Shown: positions 48,799 through 60,734 of the stretch, one piece after another
How positions within the stretch are numbered: position 1 is the stretch's first letter
Layout of the letters: each line of letters starts with the position of its first letter
Assembly (NCBI GenBank): GCA_008692225.1
Contig: VICG01000007.1
Coordinates: forward strand, 1,213,501 to 1,277,500
Origin: Monilinia fructicola
Taxonomy: Eukaryota > Ascomycota > Leotiomycetes > Helotiales > Sclerotiniaceae
Length of the DNA: 64,000 nucleotides
Reading direction: 5' to 3'
Notes under the pieces: model-generated
What the model was told of the DNA's origin: nothing
Databases searched by the model: none
What the model saw: the letters and a program-made list of their open reading frames with translations, nothing else
Made by a program: the position numbers and the translations under genes

Positions 48799-49560
48799 TA
48801 TTTGAATAGAAGTTGGGTATTGAGAAAGAGAGGGAAGTGAGCTGAGGAAAATCGAGAATGAAGAGACGGAGAAATAGGAAACCTCGACAGCCTAAAAAAG
48901 AATACCACGAACGGCCTAAGGAAATTACATCATTCTTCCAAAAGAGTTCTTTTGAAGCGGGGCTGGTGGGTTTGTATCACAGCGTGGCGCAACCTTACCT
49001 TTCAAAACGGAAAAAGGCTCATGATATTGATTGAGCATGATCTCCGCAAAAGAATGGATATTCTTGAGAGAGATCTGCTCAAAATTCAACCTTCACAGGT
49101 GGTTTTCCAACTTTCATGGTTTTGCAGGTGGCTTGAGGAGCTTGTGCTCCGCGCATTAACATAGTGGATGTTGCATTTGGAGAATAGTTGATGTCATGAC
49201 CTCGGGAGTTTGTATTAGTCAGACAGATATTCATCCAATAAGATATGCACTTTTGATCAAAGATGGATTTTGACATGTTTCAACATCAATTTGATGAACC
49301 AATGAAGGAGTTTTGATTGATAACTTTCTAAAATCAAGCAACTAGTCACTGCGACTTGTAATCAACGTTGGCCAAGTAACCAGGAAACACAAAGCCTACA
49401 CCAAGGAGAACCAACGCGAAGAACACGAAGGTCAAGACACGAAGGCACGTGCGTGTCTAAGGCTAGCTGTCTTATTAGTCATTTAGTATCACGTGACTAT
49501 AAAATCAATGACCGCTCAAAACAAGAAAACTGAATCGCTGTAATCACCATCACCGCTTTT
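48799..49560. other. Catalase upstream region
   Basis: No gene. A TCACGTGA palindrome at about 49487-49494 sits next to CTATAAAAT (49496-49504). It could be a promoter element for a + strand transcript or for the catalase, but it is some 690 bp from the catalase start. Confidence 0.45.
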
Positions 49561-49582
49561 CAAAGCAGCAAAGGTTGTTTTC

Positions 49583-50588
49583 TCATCCTGGGCTTGTCAA
49601 TTCCAATCTGCTGTATGACGATTGATCTTTGCCCGGTACAACTACAAATTTCTTGCCGTCCGTTTTCGTAACCTTTTGATACGCGTCAACCGCATCCGCA
49701 TTATTGACTCTGAGTAGCGAATCTTCCTCTGGGCCGTTAAGCTTTCCGTCGTCAAACAAGTTACTTAAGTTGACCATGATACCTTTTGCTTCAGCTAAAC
49801 TCCAGCTTTAGCTATTTATTCCTTGCAGGCTTTGGCTCAATGTCATCATTTTCGCGACGTTAACCTTCACTTCAGGTCCACCTCCTCATAACAGAAACGA
49901 ACACATATCTCCCGGCCTCTCCCAATATAGCAAGTTTCTTTCCCACCAAGTCCGGGGATCCTGCACAGTCAAGAATGATGTTTGGCTCTCTTCCATCATT
50001 CAATTCCAACACCTTTTGCAAATTCCCATCCGTTGTTACATTCACATCGGCACCATATATTCTTGACGTAGTAATAATCTTGAGCCCTTTAGCTTTTGCC
50101 ATCTCTATTGCGGCTTTGCCAATACATCCATTGGCACCAAATAGTAACACCACATCTCCCGGCTGCGCAACAGCTTTCTCCAGCACCAAACAAGCTGTTG
50201 AGTAGGGAAACTCAAAGATTTGGGCTTGGCATCCAACCCTTCAATTGGTATAGCGGCATACTCAGCATGAGTTCCATTGATAGTGAGACTGAGTTGTCCA
50301 CCAGAATTCCCATATACCTCGGCACCAACCAGCTGTTGGTCAGACGGGGCTTGGATAACGCTACGCGAAGTCTCGATGGGAAATTATGGGCTTCTCTCCA
50401 CCGAATCTATCAAGTATCGCGTTGGCAAAATCTAAAGGATTGATGCCCGCGGCATGGATTCGAACTAATGCAGTGTTGGACGCTTGAGAAATAGACGGAA
50501 TAGGTAAAGTATTGATGCTAACTTGGAGCGGCGCTGCTGCTGACGGTCGGGAAGCGTATATTGCTTATATTGTTTTTGGAAGACTCAT
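49583..50588 (-). pseudogene. Medium-chain reductase (zinc-type alcohol dehydrogenase / quinone reductase-like) pseudogene
   Basis: Starts MSLPKTI then a TAA stop at codon 8 (50565-50567), where the family commonly has Gln or Lys; reading through gives AIYASRPSAAAPLQV. The GroES-like part is recognisable (VRIHAAGINPLDFANA, GAEVYGNSGGQ, HAEYAAIPIEGLDAKP). It is followed by the Rossmann part with VLLFGANGCIGKAAIEMAK, IILDCAGSPD and a C-terminal DGKKFVVVPGK. Frame changes are needed near 50400, 50205, 49880 and 49800. A CAA-to-TAA change would be a C-to-T transition. With the neighbouring O-methyltransferase relic it forms a decayed block. These reductases are often found in biosynthetic clusters. 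Confidence 0.78.
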
Positions 50589-51069
50589 GATGAATATATT
50601 GGGCTGTTAACATGAAGAAATATTGGAGATTATTATGAGGGCTTGTATTGAGGTATTTAATGGATTCTCATGGGCAGAGAACCTCGATACCTGTCAAGAT
50701 CCCTTGATATCTAGAATCGTAAGCTTTTATGTTAGCGCTTGCCTATGTCTTTTTTCCTGGCCTTCACTCGTCCATTTGTATGCCGCCGAGAGGCAGAGTA
50801 AATGAGCTTATTATGCACCCTGAGAACTGCAATGGATATGTAGTATCAGTCTGTTTGCGTAGCCTGGAATAGGCAAGTGTTTACCTATCCAGGTAAAAAG
50901 CCGTGGAACAGTGGGGAACCCCAGGCAAAACCGCTAGTATCATACTTTCATACAAGACTCATATCAGAGTTTGTCTATGTAGCTGTCGCTGTCCTTGAAA
51001 TGGTCTTCCACCATGGATTTACTATTTAAATGTGCATTTGGTAATATTCATGTTCTCTCGTTCAATTCA

Positions 51070-51935
51070 AAGATTTGAGGCAATCACGCTGAGTCTCAAA
51101 GCATGCCTTTCAGTATGAATATCCCGCATTTTTAATCCAACACCCTCCGCAAGACTTCTCCACTGTGTTTCTGTTCGCCCCATTGAGCCAAATGTCGTTA
51201 GCATGGTCAGATCAGTTTGGGGAGCAAATCAATCAACATTGTGAACTGGTAACATCATTTCATCAAGCAATATCAAGTATTCTTGGTCCATGACTCGTGT
51301 CAATTTCTTCAAGATTGGGATTGCTTTGTTGGCCAGGCGGTCGTAGAGAATCGCGCGTAGGTAATACTATTTTGCTTCTAGAGTTCCTTATTCTGGGAGA
51401 TGTCGTTTGCTCCACTCGCCCTTTATGACTTGCTGAGTTCAAAGATCATGAACCATGGCTTCAATGGTAGATCCTGGTATATGACCCGACCATTGATGTC
51501 ACAAACTGTTTCCTTGAACTCAATACACGGTTGACATGAAGCTCCACCCATATCAATAAAGACTGGGTTTTCCGCCGGTCAATTTTTGCATTTTTCGTCC
51601 ATGGAATAAAAGCTAATGGCATGTGGCGTGCTGGATCTTTGGGCTACCATGAATTGATTAAAATGTGCTTTATTCTTGGGGCGAGATGGAAACCATATCA
51701 TAATGATAGATCTGTATTCCAAGCTTCTTGGAAAGAAGATTTGTGACTCCCAGTTGGACTTTGGTGGTTTGTGGAAGCTAGAACGTCGGGCAGGACCAAT
51801 TAACTTCGTTCTTAGAATGACTGTACCGCACTGCCCTTTAGTTGTCCCGATTTGAAGGGACCAGATTACTAAGGGGTAGGTGGGGGAGGTATACACCACT
51901 GTACCACGGGGATCTTTTTGCTGAAAGGAGAGCAA
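51070..51935 (-). pseudogene. O-methyltransferase pseudogene (SAM-dependent, fungal Methyltransf_2 type)
   Basis: Only visible by reading across frames. In order from 51935: relics of the dimerisation half (QEAWNTDLS), then FNQFMVAQRSSTPHAISFY. Next is the SAM loop VFIDMGGASCQPCIEF near 51567, where the final Gly of the DxGGxxG motif is lost, and GRVIYQDLP near 51480. Then come EAMVHDL, YYLRAILYDR, KAIPILKKL and LILLDEMMLP. The end reads QTDLTMLTTFGSMGRTETQW and LAEGVGLKMRDI. A TGA stop at 51229-51231 stands where this family usually has Trp, which a G-to-A change of TGG would produce. Several frameshifts accompany it. The gene cannot make an active enzyme. Confidence 0.78.
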
Positions 51936-52936
51936 CAGTTTGAAAATATATGTATAGTAAGATTGGGGATTACAAGATAGGGAATTTACGCCCTGTGTCC
52001 CATTAGTATGTGACTCTCATGGTCCAAAAGCATCAAGAGGACCTGAAAGTGTGCCAAACTAATAATTTCATACAGTAGAAAACCAATTGAGGTATCTTGA
52101 CTCCTGTAGTTTCGAATTCCTCAAAAGACTGTCTAACAGCTTCTACCCATTTGATTTTCAATACTCAATAGGCTTCCAGACAACCGAGTTATGCTCGAGT
52201 GGGCATTGCACACTAGGGATTCTATGCAAGCGAATCATGTGCCGATGAGTGATGAAGCACCCTTTGCCTTGCCAAGCCAAGTTTTAGTATTTCGAGAAAA
52301 CGGCAATCCTCCTACGGTTCGTATATTTCGAGCATGGAAAGTTGCCAAACGAATTCGCATGTGTGCAGAACCAAGTACTAAGTAGGTAGCCGAGTAGCCA
52401 TTTCTTCTCTATTCCATCTTACGATGCGCTTTACTGCAAGTTTATGACCTACTGTTTTAAATCAAGCCCGATAATATGCGATTCTCCCGCAAGGCCTTGG
52501 AAACGTTGAAATAATTGATACATGGAATGAATAGCTCATAGAAACAAAAGTTGATGCATAACTCCAACGTATAGCGTCATTCGAGATCATAAAAGCTAAA
52601 GCTCATTGTTAGATTTGGAACTTGAATCCAATAGCTTTATATTGAAATGCTGAAAGTACTGGTCCTTGAATTTCAGATGTGAGGTGCAATGGACGAAAAC
52701 ATGTGATGGATAATGGATTTATCTGATAGCGGCACAATATCAAGAGGCTCTTACACTAGACCAAATTAGGTTTGTCTACCTGCCCATAAAGGGGGAAATC
52801 ATGTCACAATCAAGAATCCTGCAGCTATCTAGAAGACTTGAAGGCGGAGTAAATTCAACATGAAATGGTCTGAAACTAGAAGCTTAATTTGTACACTAAT
52901 ATATTCATACAATACGCACTCGAATTATTTCTACCT
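51936..52936. other. Spacer, nothing recognised
   Basis: May hold further worn remains of the O-methyltransferase N-terminus at its left end; otherwise no signal. A 64-residue + frame at 52191-52385 is unsupported. Confidence 0.4.
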
Positions 52937-55497
52937 TCAACCTAAAGTCTCATACCTTTCCTTTGCCTTTTCTTTTGTTCTCCCTACAAATGCCTTATAA
53001 TCACCCTTCGTCTGCCTTTCTGCTTCCTTCATCGCATCACCCAGCTTACCACCCTCGGCACCTAGACCTACACCTTGCGTGTATAGCTCCGTAGCAATGG
53101 CTTCCGTTCTCCCAGTACCTTGAGCACCAAGACCTTCCCCTGCATTCCAGCCCATTTTACCTAGCAATGCTGCACCTTTGGATTGTGCTGGCACTGCAGA
53201 TTCATTTTCTTCCTCTTTTTGAGACAAAGGATTGGCCATAGAACCAGTAGCTTTCAGCTTATTGTGCTGGGAAGCAGGCTGCTTGGGCTGATTGAAAGCT
53301 TGACGGCGTTCTTTCGCTCGATCTCGGTAAGCCGAGGTGTCGGATGAGGATTTGTCCTTTTCAGCTTTCTTGAGCTTGGCTAAGGCTTTTGAAACGAGCT
53401 CTTTATTTTCAGTATTGTCGCGGTGAAGTTGACTAATTTTTTCATGTTTGTTGACTTCCGCTACTGTCTTAAATTGGCGAGAACATAACAGGCAGCATTT
53501 GCGGTCTAGGTCTGCATATGACTGACGAGGTGTGTCATCTGCGATGGGCTCCGATTTAGATGTTGTGATTGCGGCAGTAGATTCAGACTCGTTGTCTTCG
53601 AAATCTTTCGCGGGTAGGCCATGTATCTCATTGTGTCTATTTGTCCAGAATTGGAGATGTGGAGCCACAACTTTTTTAGTACTAGCAGTCGAGTCCTTTT
53701 CCATCTTTCTCTTCTTGGATCGAGACTCCCCATCCTTTCCGCTGACAAGTCCTTCGTTTGCTGCCGCAGTAGCAAGTCTATCTCGCTCGTTATCTGTTTT
53801 CTTCATCGACACTTCGGGAAGCACAGTGCAAAACTCGTTTGCATAAGCCGCAGCATCCCAGTACATCAAGCGAACCGCAGAGTTAGACAGAGGACTGAAC
53901 GTGAACCTTGCGGATTCTTCGTTAAGCACATCAAGGACGGGCACAAATACACCGGCGTGGATATAGGAAACCATAACAGGCTTCGAGGATATAGTGAACT
54001 TTTCCGTAGCGTTGTACTTAGCCAAAGCATTTTGTGCATCCTCTACAGAACCAAATTCAGCGAAACCATAACGCCAGCTATCGTTTGACTTGCGATCTCG
54101 GATTAGTAAAACGCGTCGAAGAGAGCCTTCTCTTGCGCCAAGTGAGGCATCACCAGAAGTAGAAGAGATTTTCGTCTTTTTGGCAGTATGTGCGTCCCCT
54201 GTTGCATTTGTTCTGGTCTTGTAAAGTTTGCCAACTCCCTTAGCAAGAAGTTCCTCAGTCACGCCAGGTTCGAGGCCTCTAAATAAGAGAAATTGAGAAG
54301 CTGTTTCGTTGGGCGATGCATCACTATCTCCAGTTGTAGCAAATCCTGAATAACTTGATACATTTCCTTGTGTTACAACAACGCCATGAGCGGTTGGTCC
54401 TATTCTAATTAGCGACATGGGGCGTGGTTACGGCTGGGCGCGACGTACGAGTTCTTGGTCCGTTGCATTTAAAACACATCATCCTGTATGAATAATTCAA
54501 TGCGTAACACTGAACTGCATTAGCTTTGGCCATCTTCAATGGTATAAGAATAACACACAACATCGCATTTCCAATCATCCTCATGTTTGCTTGTCCGCTC
54601 TGGATCGGTTTTCTCGCGGCTATAGGCTATTCTGACTTTTGTTGGCTCTGATGCCTGCGAGGGACCATAGAATGGAACTGATGGGTAATATTCTTCGAGG
54701 AATCGTTTTGCTTGTGGAAGGGTATAGAATTGCGCAAACGCAAACCCTCGTGACATACCTATAAACTAAATGATTAGTGTGGTTTACCCCAGAGTAAAGA
54801 TTTACCTGCCAGTCTTCTTGTCCTTGATCAACCTGATTTCCTCCACGCCTTCAACCTTAAGACTGTTTTGAAGTTCATTTGATATCTATAAATCAAAACA
54901 ATGACCCATAAGGCCAATCGCTATGCTTAGCCAGAATTCCAAATGAATTTATTTTAACACTTAGGCTATAAGTGGATGCTCAAATTCGACGTAAATTGGT
55001 AGGAATGGGGCAGCCAACGTCTTCCTGTGTCATTTCTAGAGGCAATCCTTCAAATATAATTGTTCGATTTGGTGGTTCGCCATGATGATGCGAAGGGCTA
55101 GGACTTCTTCCGCGGACTGGGGACCTGTATCCTTCGCGATCGCGATCCGTATAACGACTTCTATTTTCTCTGCGTGGAGATCTGGATCTAGTCCGATCAT
55201 ACCCGCGCTCATATCTGGCATCATATTGATTACGCTCGTCTCGATATGGCCGTTCTGAGTATTCCGAGTCGTATGGTCTGCCAGAAGCAGGTCCTGGTTG
55301 AGGACTCCTTGAGTTATCTTTAGACATTGATGATCAGCACATATACTTGGAAATCTGCATATCCAAACTATCGATTACCCTTCCGTGAATAATAGGAGTC
55401 ATATCCAGGCGCTCCACGGTTTTGGTATTCGCTCGAATATTGTTGATCATCATACATGTCGGCGTCGGGGCCGGGTCTGTAAGGCCTGGAACTCATG
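52937..55497 (-). CDS. RBM5/RBM10-like splicing regulator
   Basis: Nuclear RNA-binding protein. Domains in order: an Arg/Ser/Asp-rich N-terminus (SRSPRRENRSRY), RRM1 (RNP2 TIIFEGLP, RNP1 SRGFAFAQF), a RanBP2-type zinc finger (DDWKCDV ... MCFKCNGPR), RRM2 (FLLFRGLEP ... WRYGFAEF), a C2H2 finger (CCLLCSRQF ... HEKISQLH), and a C-terminal G-patch (LLGKMGWNAGEGLGAQGTG). This matches RBM5/10 order. Exon edges I can place: intron 55318-55378, intron 54886-55018, and a probable 49-nt intron ending near 54402, so the ATG at 54418 is internal. The first exon (start 55497) needs one A removed near 55440; starting instead at 55327 avoids this. The exon junction near 54760 does not close cleanly and may hide another indel. 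Confidence 0.8.
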
Positions 55498-55821
55498 ATG
55501 TCGTCAAATTGTTGTTCTGTTCTAACTTGCAAGATCAAAAATAATTACAATGTAATATAGGTACGTAAGTATTGTTTGAAATTATTGGCAGGTGTCATTT
55601 GTCGAAGTATCGAGATGTTGATGTTTTGTTCAAGGCTGGTTCTTTTTGGCAGGTTAGCTTTCAGCCACATTTATAACAAGGCTGTCCCCACTAGAACTAC
55701 CTAGGTACAGCTTAAAGTTACGCCACAATGTGCAAGGCTACCCCACCAGGTAACTCACTGCTGATTCGAATTACCTACAGTCCTATCACCGAGCTCCCAA
55801 ACATCTCAGAAACGTAGAATT

Positions 55822-56455
55822 ATGGTTAAGGAACTTTTTGAAGATAACTGCTATGTAGCGTTAACTCATGATTCTCTTGATGCTAAAGTTATGATGGATA
55901 AAGTCCGAAGCCCAAAGGCAGGAGCCATTGTTCTCTTTGCAGGTAATAAATGCTACACTGATCTTTAAGGGCTGTACTGAATTATTTGTAGGTACTACCA
56001 GAGACAATTTCGGAGGGAAACCAGTAAAAGAGCTCCAGTATACATCATACGAACCACGTGCTCTACAAACTATGCTCAGTATTTGTAAAGCAGTCCTTCT
56101 AAAGCACTCTTTAACATCTATCGCGATGATTCATCGTTTGGGAGTTGTACCTATTGGAGAAGAAAGTATTTTGATCACAGTTTCATCACCGCATCGTCAG
56201 GCAGCTTGGAGAGCAGGTGAAGAAGCACTTGAAGAATGTAAGGAAAAAGTTGAGGTTTGGAAGAAGGAGGAATTTGGTGGTGAGGAGGGTGGTGTTTGGA
56301 GAGCAAACCGTGATGGTGCTATCGGCGAGAGAGTGGAAGAAGCAGAGGATAGCAAGAAGCCGGATATGGGACCTCATGGTCCAATATTACGACCGAAAAG
56401 GCCTGGTGAACGTGGACATGGCCCAGTTGTAAGAAATCACCAGCTTGGTGCTTGA
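55822..56455 (+). CDS. Molybdopterin synthase large subunit (MoaE/CnxH type)
   Basis: Catalytic subunit that, with the small sulphur-carrying MoaD-type partner, inserts the dithiolene into precursor Z for molybdenum cofactor, needed by nitrate reductase. Two exons, 55822-55942 and 55992-56455, with a 49-nt intron; 194 residues. Motifs: GAIVLFAG/TTRDNF across the splice, LQYTSYEPRA, HRLGVVPIGE, VSSPHRQAAW, and the Lys-rich CKEKVEVWKKE. A C-terminal basic extension ends KRPGERGHGPVV. No frame errors. The start is close to the neighbouring splicing-factor start (about 325 bp), so the two share a divergent promoter. Confidence 0.9.
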
Positions 56456-57594
56456 GAGAATATTAATCACGAGCTCATCATATTGATGCGATTTAAGTGG
56501 TTGTGAGCGTTATAGTACAGTCAGTACACTAGATCGATGGCTAGTACAGACCTACAGGCAGCATGGGAGCACCAGCACTCAGAAGTATCAGGGCTTCAAT
56601 GTCTTCACGAGACTCATGAACATCCAAAGTCTCAAATACAAAAATAAGTGTAATTATAAGTCGTGAAGAGTACGGTTTTAGGTACAGCTTTCTTTAAGTG
56701 TTCAGACAAGGACTCGATGCATGGGATCTTTAGACTTTGAATAGAGAATGATACCATCGAATAGATAGCCTGCCAGATGGGAAGATGGCATGGCTTTTTG
56801 GACGTGAAACCCGGTACAATAATGCTGCATCAGCAATTCTTTATATCAAAATCTGAACTCTTACACTAGTGAAAGAAGGTCTCAAGACCGAATTTCACCA
56901 ACCGACCATGCCGAAACCGGTTCTCTATCCAGCTTGTGATGTTATAAAAGCCCGGTGAACAAATCTGCGAACCAATATTCAAACAAACCTTACCACATAT
57001 CTGGCCTCAAGAGAGATTCGATCTAGCACTTGTGCATGTCTGATACTTCTCATTGTTACACCCTCGTCTGACGGAGAATATGAAAATGCTGGAATGACAT
57101 GGGCGTTGAGCCGCCGTTGCAAACACGAGGGCGAAAACAATCGCAATGCGCATGATCGTGGCTGTGTGATATGGAATTCATGTTTGATTTAGTCTATGAG
57201 ATAAATAGGATGGATTTTGTATTATGACTGGCACAAAAAGAGAAAGAAGCATGGGAGGTAGAAGAGCTGAAACGAAGTATAATTTCGTTGCAATGAAAAC
57301 ACAGTTGATTACTTGTATAGGCTAGTCGAAACAGAACTCTGGCAAAACACTGAAGAGTATTATGTAGGCGATATTCAAGTGGTGTACATAAGTAGCTGTT
57401 ATAAACATTTCTGTTATGCGGGACGAAAGAACTACTTTTGAACATCTGCCCCTTCATCCCTGTGCTTCACCATGATAGCATTAAACGAATTTCTTTCGCT
57501 GAGATGAATTTAATGATCTTAGTGGACTATGGTCAACTACTCCGTACTGAATTAATCTTAACCTTGTCTAGGTTCTCAACGTTCCAGACAGATA
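56456..57594. other. Spacer, nothing recognised
   Basis: AT-rich; only short frames without family features. Holds the 3' UTRs of the convergent MoaE-type and SDR genes. Confidence 0.5.
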
Positions 57595-58681
57595 TTAATA
57601 GCAAGTATATCCTCCATCGACGACCTTGGAAGATTAGTAAAAGATGCTTACATACTTATAGTCAACGTAGTACTAGACTTACAAGATCGCAGCCATTTAG
57701 ATAGCTTGATGCATCACTGGCCATATAGACGAGTGTTCCTTGCAGCTCACTTGGATGACCAAGGCGGCCCATTGGGATATCTTTGGCCCAATTCTCCTCA
57801 ATGTGAGTTCCCTCTTTTTCCAGGAGATCGATTATTAGGTCTGTTTTCATGTATCCAGGGCATAGATTATTGACTCTGATCCCATATGGTCCCCACTGGT
57901 GCAGATGAGTCCTATTCAATTGGAGAGTGAAAACCCGGAACGCTTACCTCTGTCGCCAAACTCTTGCCCATCATTGAGACGGCGCCTTTTGACTTAGCAA
58001 AGTTAGCAATGCAAGTGGATATAGTCTTCTCAGATTCCAAGAAGATCTTATGATATGAGCAGGCCCGTTATTGACGAAAAGTAAACATACAGCATTATAC
58101 GCCGCTTGTTTTTGTGGTCGGACGCAAATCATACTACTCATCGATGATATGAATATCAAGTTCCCTTTGGACTTCTTCTCGATCCAGTACTTCCCCGCTT
58201 CTCTTGCAAACAGAAAACTTCCATTAAGATTAATGTCCATCATTCTCTTCCATTTATCATAGGGGTATCGCTCTCCTTCATAGTTCTCTACGATACCAGC
58301 AGCTGTAACAACTACATCGACATGCCCAAAGTCTTCGATGATTTTCGCCCACGTATATTTTACTGCATCTTCAGATACCACATCACATGCATAGGAGCGA
58401 AGGTCAGGTTTGTACGAAGGGTTTGTGGTTTTGATGTGCGCTTTGATGTGATCGATCGATTTGTCGCCGATGGTTTGCGAAAGATCAACGCAAGCTCCGC
58501 GAGCACCGCTGAGTGCAAAGGCTGTAAGACACTCCTTCCCGATTCCTCTTCCGGCGCCGGTGATAACACACGTCTTTCCTTCCAGCGAGAACGAGGGAAG
58601 GGTCATAAGTGCTCTTCGTGGGACAGTGGCTGGCTTGGCAGCGGGGAGAATGCTCCGAAGTACTGGTACTCTAACAAGCAT
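57595..58681 (-). CDS. Short-chain dehydrogenase/reductase
   Basis: NAD(P)-dependent oxidoreductase of classical SDR type. Four exons, 58681-58091, 57992-57948, 57895-57683 and 57624-57595, all in phase 0, total 292 residues. The introns are 98, 52 and 58 nt; the first has a CTAAC branch site. The cofactor motif is TGAGRGIG near residue 40, the catalytic Ser lies in ISSMSSM, and the YxxxK motif YNASK spans the first splice. GYMKTD and an LVVDGGYTCY end are typical. The N-terminus (MLVRVPVLRSILPAAKPATVPRRAL) is Arg-rich without acidic residues and looks like a mitochondrial targeting sequence. Resembles polyol/xylulose reductase-like SDRs; substrate not assigned. No frame errors. Confidence 0.9.
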
Positions 58682-59174
58682 GATATTGAGGAGTTGGTGC
58701 TCGGATATTCTCTTCGGAATATGCTGCCACTTCTGTTCTCGAGGTATGTAAAGTCAAGTCTTTATAAAGTATTAGTCGCTGTGTGTTAGCAGAAGAAGTA
58801 TCGGTGTGAAGCAATGGATCTTGATGTCATCTTGCGCCACGAATTTCGATGTGCATCTCAATGTGCGCCATGAACTCTCTCCGGTGGTATAGATGAAAAT
58901 ACATCTTGATGAGGGGAAGGAACTTCAGCTGTATCACGCGTCTCTTGTCCAACAAGAGGGGTTTATCGTATCACCAACAAGGATAATTCGGCTGACAGGA
59001 ATGTTTACCGAGTTTGTTGATTTGGCTGTTTGCCAAGACTAATGCATTGATGGCAATAAAGCTATGCATAACTTAGATAAATATTTCTTATACCAATTCT
59101 GTTATCAATGGATTGATAGAGAGTCAATAATCAGCAATTCATGACTATTAGCTTAGAGCCCTCCAAAACTTGAC
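58682..59174. other. Spacer, nothing recognised
   Basis: Upstream region of the SDR and 3' flank of the oxygenase gene. No repeats or frames of note. Confidence 0.5.
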
Positions 59175-60070
59175 TTAGGTATTCACCAGATAGTTCTTTC
59201 GTTTTACACAGATATCAGTCCTTATGATCCATTTCTCTCCATCCGTAACTTCTCTTCCCTCATGCAACATGCAATCGTCTCCATGTTTATGTAACAGTAC
59301 CATTCCAGTTTCGAGGCTTATGACAACAGGCTTGTCGATAGGAGACTTCTTGTTCGGAAGTTCTTCAGGATAGAAAACTGTTTCACCGCCCTGGCAACCT
59401 GTTGCTGGAGAGGTGAGGTAAAGCAGTAGTGTCCAGGTTGTTTTTGCTTGAGTAGAAGCAGGTTTTGTGGGAAGTGTGATAAGGTTGGATTCATCATCTA
59501 CAGAATTTATGAGAACGGAAAGGCTCGTGAATTTGCGATTAAGCTTGACTTACAATGACAATCAAAGAACTGTCCCTTGGAATATCTATATATTCGAATA
59601 GCAGGATTTAACCCTACTACATCTCCTCCCCTGTACTACTTATCAGTATCATATATTGGCTGGATAACCCACAAGACTCACCATAATTCCTTTCTCTCCT
59701 CTTCACTCATCTTTTCGCCCTCTTCCTCATATTCTTTCACAATCTCACCACATATAAGCTCTTTAAGTCCCGTTTCTCTCCAAAGGCGCTCAGCAAAACC
59801 CCAATCGTCGACTCGAAATCTATCATTGACTCTCAATGCATCACCCTTTTTGGGCTTGCCCGGTGTTGTGGTTAAAGGTAAAGTCTTCAAAAATGCAACA
59901 TAATTTTTACACAGTGTAGATGTCCAGAAGTTTGGAATTGTGATGATTTGGCCAGGAACGACGGTTTCAAGCGACAAGTTTGTGGGTGGCATGAGAGGTT
60001 TAAAAGGGGGCCATTTCGGAGGAGGAGCTTCAGGTGTAGCGGCACTTTGTTTTGGCTTCTTCGGAGGCAT
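59175..60070 (-). CDS. 2-oxoglutarate/Fe(II)-dependent oxygenase, prolyl 4-hydroxylase-like
   Basis: Three exons, 60070-59682, 59630-59554 and 59497-59175, with introns of 51 and 56 nt; 262 residues. The Lys/Pro-rich start (MPPKKPKQSAATPEAPPP) precedes a double-stranded beta-helix. The iron ligands are the HxD pair in DCHYDES (the splice falls inside the codon for Tyr) and the distal His in MLHEG; the 2-oxoglutarate Arg follows in WIIRTD. YSKGQFF and LLLYLTSP fit the prolyl-hydroxylase-like branch found in fungi. No signal peptide, so it acts inside the cell; substrate unknown. No frame errors. Confidence 0.85.
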
Positions 60071-60734
60071 GATTATTGAGAGTTTTGTTGTTTTAACACA
60101 AGTAAGGAAGTATACCTAGTCAATGCATGAGTAAGATCCGAGGGTATTTCTGGATCACCGACGGTGTACTGTAATTATCTTTTGGAATTGTGCTGTGTTT
60201 ATTTGCTGCTTGTCAACGTCGTCAACGTTGAGAGGGAACTTTTTAGAACTAGATGGCTTTACGGTGACCGGGATTCTACGCACAACAACAAACCAAACCC
60301 TGAATTATGTAAAACTTAATTAGAACTACTCCAGTCTCCATCGTACACCTCTAGATCTCCCAACTCCACAACACTCTGTCATACATTGCAAAGTTGCGAT
60401 TGCATACCTAGGTACCTAGGTAGGTATATATCTTTGTGAACCAAGTCATAGAATGGATCAACAATTCTGAATGGGGTTGAGCCATGAGAATGCCGAGCGC
60501 CAGTGTGCTTCAGCATCAACAATCCTCATCACATTTACATTCCACGGTTAAGTTGTTTGCCATAAGCCATTTCAATTCAAATACCAATCGGTGTCGCGTT
60601 TGCGCGTTGCTATTTATCCTAGTCCATGCAAGTCGTTGACGATTTCATTCTTTTCTGCCTTCGATTTTCACTTTTACACCATTACAGACCTGGATAGTCT
60701 TTTCCCCCTTCTCCTTTGGCTTCGAATATTGTTA
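60071..60734. other. Divergent promoter region
   Basis: Lies between the starts of the oxygenase (-) and the secreted protein (+). It contains the palindromic cluster CCTAGGTACCTAGGTAGG near 60407-60424 and CT-rich stretches before the right-hand start. Confidence 0.5.

Noticed and set aside
51579..51935. Stand-alone 118-residue gene
   Set aside because: Its end matches the middle of an O-methyltransferase, so it is part of the pseudogene.
54418..54420. ATG at 54418 as the start of the G-patch protein
   Set aside because: Upstream exons encode RRM1 and the RanBP2-type finger in the order expected of RBM5/10, and a 49-nt intron joins them in frame.
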